DNA from: Balanoglossus misakiensis
Lineage: Eukaryota; Hemichordata
Reading direction: 5' to 3'
Length of the DNA stretch: 64,000 nt
NCBI GenBank assembly: GCA_040954595.2
Contig: CM082576.2
Span: forward strand, 2,728,001-2,792,000
Shown piece by piece: positions 63,356-64,000 of the stretch. A program made the position numbers and the translations under genes. The notes under the pieces were generated by a model. The model ran no database searches. It saw only the letters and a list, made by a program, of their open reading frames with translations, and was not told the DNA's origin. Within the stretch, counting starts at the first letter, position 1. Each line of letters starts with the position of its first letter.

Positions 63356-64000
63356 TATGAAAAATCTTATTTTGGTGACCAATTGGTCTTCGTTCAGTGA
63401 TAAGATTGTGTCACTTGCAGATGCGTATAGATACTTTGCATCACCATCTGTTAGTTGACAAAACGGCCACATTTTTTTAGACCATGCTTCCGTTCCCCCA
63501 TTTAATGTAAATACTTGTAAGTCCGTCCAATCGTCTGGTCAGTAAGGGCACCTTGCAATATAAATTGCTTCTGACCTTGTGTTTGGACGATGGCGAAGGG
63601 AAAGGGACAGTGTTTAGATGTATACCAACGACGGCGTGCGAGCGGACAATGTCAACGTTCAGTGTAACGTATACAAACTACCTGTGGCTTGGGCGTGGTG
63701 GTTGAGTGAAAAATAAAACGAAAGTACTTCTGTCTGTCAACGTAACCGGCCAACGTAAGGTCATTAAAGTAGTAGTCCAGGCCAACTTGTCGTGTACATG
63801 TTCGTCCCTCTGGAATTGAAAATACACAGCAAAAATATTGGTCAGTGTCAGTATAAATTAGGTATAATCCGTTACATATTCTATGAAGGGTACGTCAAAC
63901 AAACCTATTAATGACAATAATGCTAATTGCATCGTTGCTAATATGCATTCGACACACAAGAATACGAACTATACTGTTCGGCTGTTGTGAAGCTACAATG
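63356..64000. other. Probable first intron of the partial gene
   Basis: No further exon can be supported before the window ends. No repeat with more than local similarity was noticed here. Confidence 0.3.

Noticed and set aside
1-64000. CRISPR arrays, operons, rRNA or viral genes
   Set aside because: No regular spaced direct repeats, no bacterial-style gene packing, and no rRNA or viral protein similarity were seen.

Overview
The window is animal nuclear DNA: genes are split by many GT-AG introns of about 0.2-3 kb, base composition is AT-rich, microsatellites and short dispersed repeats are common, and there are no operons. The gene set (fuseless, an EF-hand two-pore channel, PHF10, CNTD1, CEP128, a ciliary-type opsin) and the high similarity of PHF10 and CEP128 to their vertebrate homologues suggest an invertebrate animal, probably a marine non-vertebrate deuterostome (hemichordate, echinoderm or cephalochordate). 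The phylum cannot be fixed from the sequence alone.

Layout, left to right. 1-6.9 kb: no supported gene. 6976-8483 (-): fuseless-family eight-helix membrane protein. 8.5-16.5 kb: spacer with two kinds of local tandem repeat, shared by the head-to-head fuseless and channel genes. 16494-29804 (+): 31 coding exons of a two-domain (two-pore, TPC-like) cation channel of 1163 residues, with an EF-hand pair between the domains and an SH3 domain in the C-terminal tail. 30982-37322 (-): 14-exon PHF10/BAF45a chromatin gene, tail to tail with the channel. 38215-39153 (-): CNTD1, a meiotic cyclin-like protein, with an uninterrupted reading frame. 42629-57416 (+): 26-coding-exon CEP128, a centriolar subdistal-appendage coiled-coil protein, head to head with CNTD1. 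60482-62453 (+): four-exon opsin whose three introns fall at the positions of rhodopsin introns 1, 3 and 4. 63178-63355 (+): first coding exon of an unrecognised gene running off the right edge.

The genes are not a functional cluster; they are unrelated neighbours. Exon maps were built by hand from splice-site consensus and reading-frame phase. All junctions of the channel, PHF10, CEP128 and opsin models keep frame from ATG to stop.

The most unusual item is the channel. It combines a TPC core, a canonical Ca2+-binding EF-hand, a possible N-terminal endolysosomal sorting motif and a C-terminal SH3 domain, a combination I do not know from described animal TPCs. Other points of note are a 43-kb-separated inverted pair of a dispersed repeat, a TTAA-flanked terminal-inverted-repeat element, a perfect 20-bp hairpin in a CEP128 intron, and the intronless CNTD1 reading frame.
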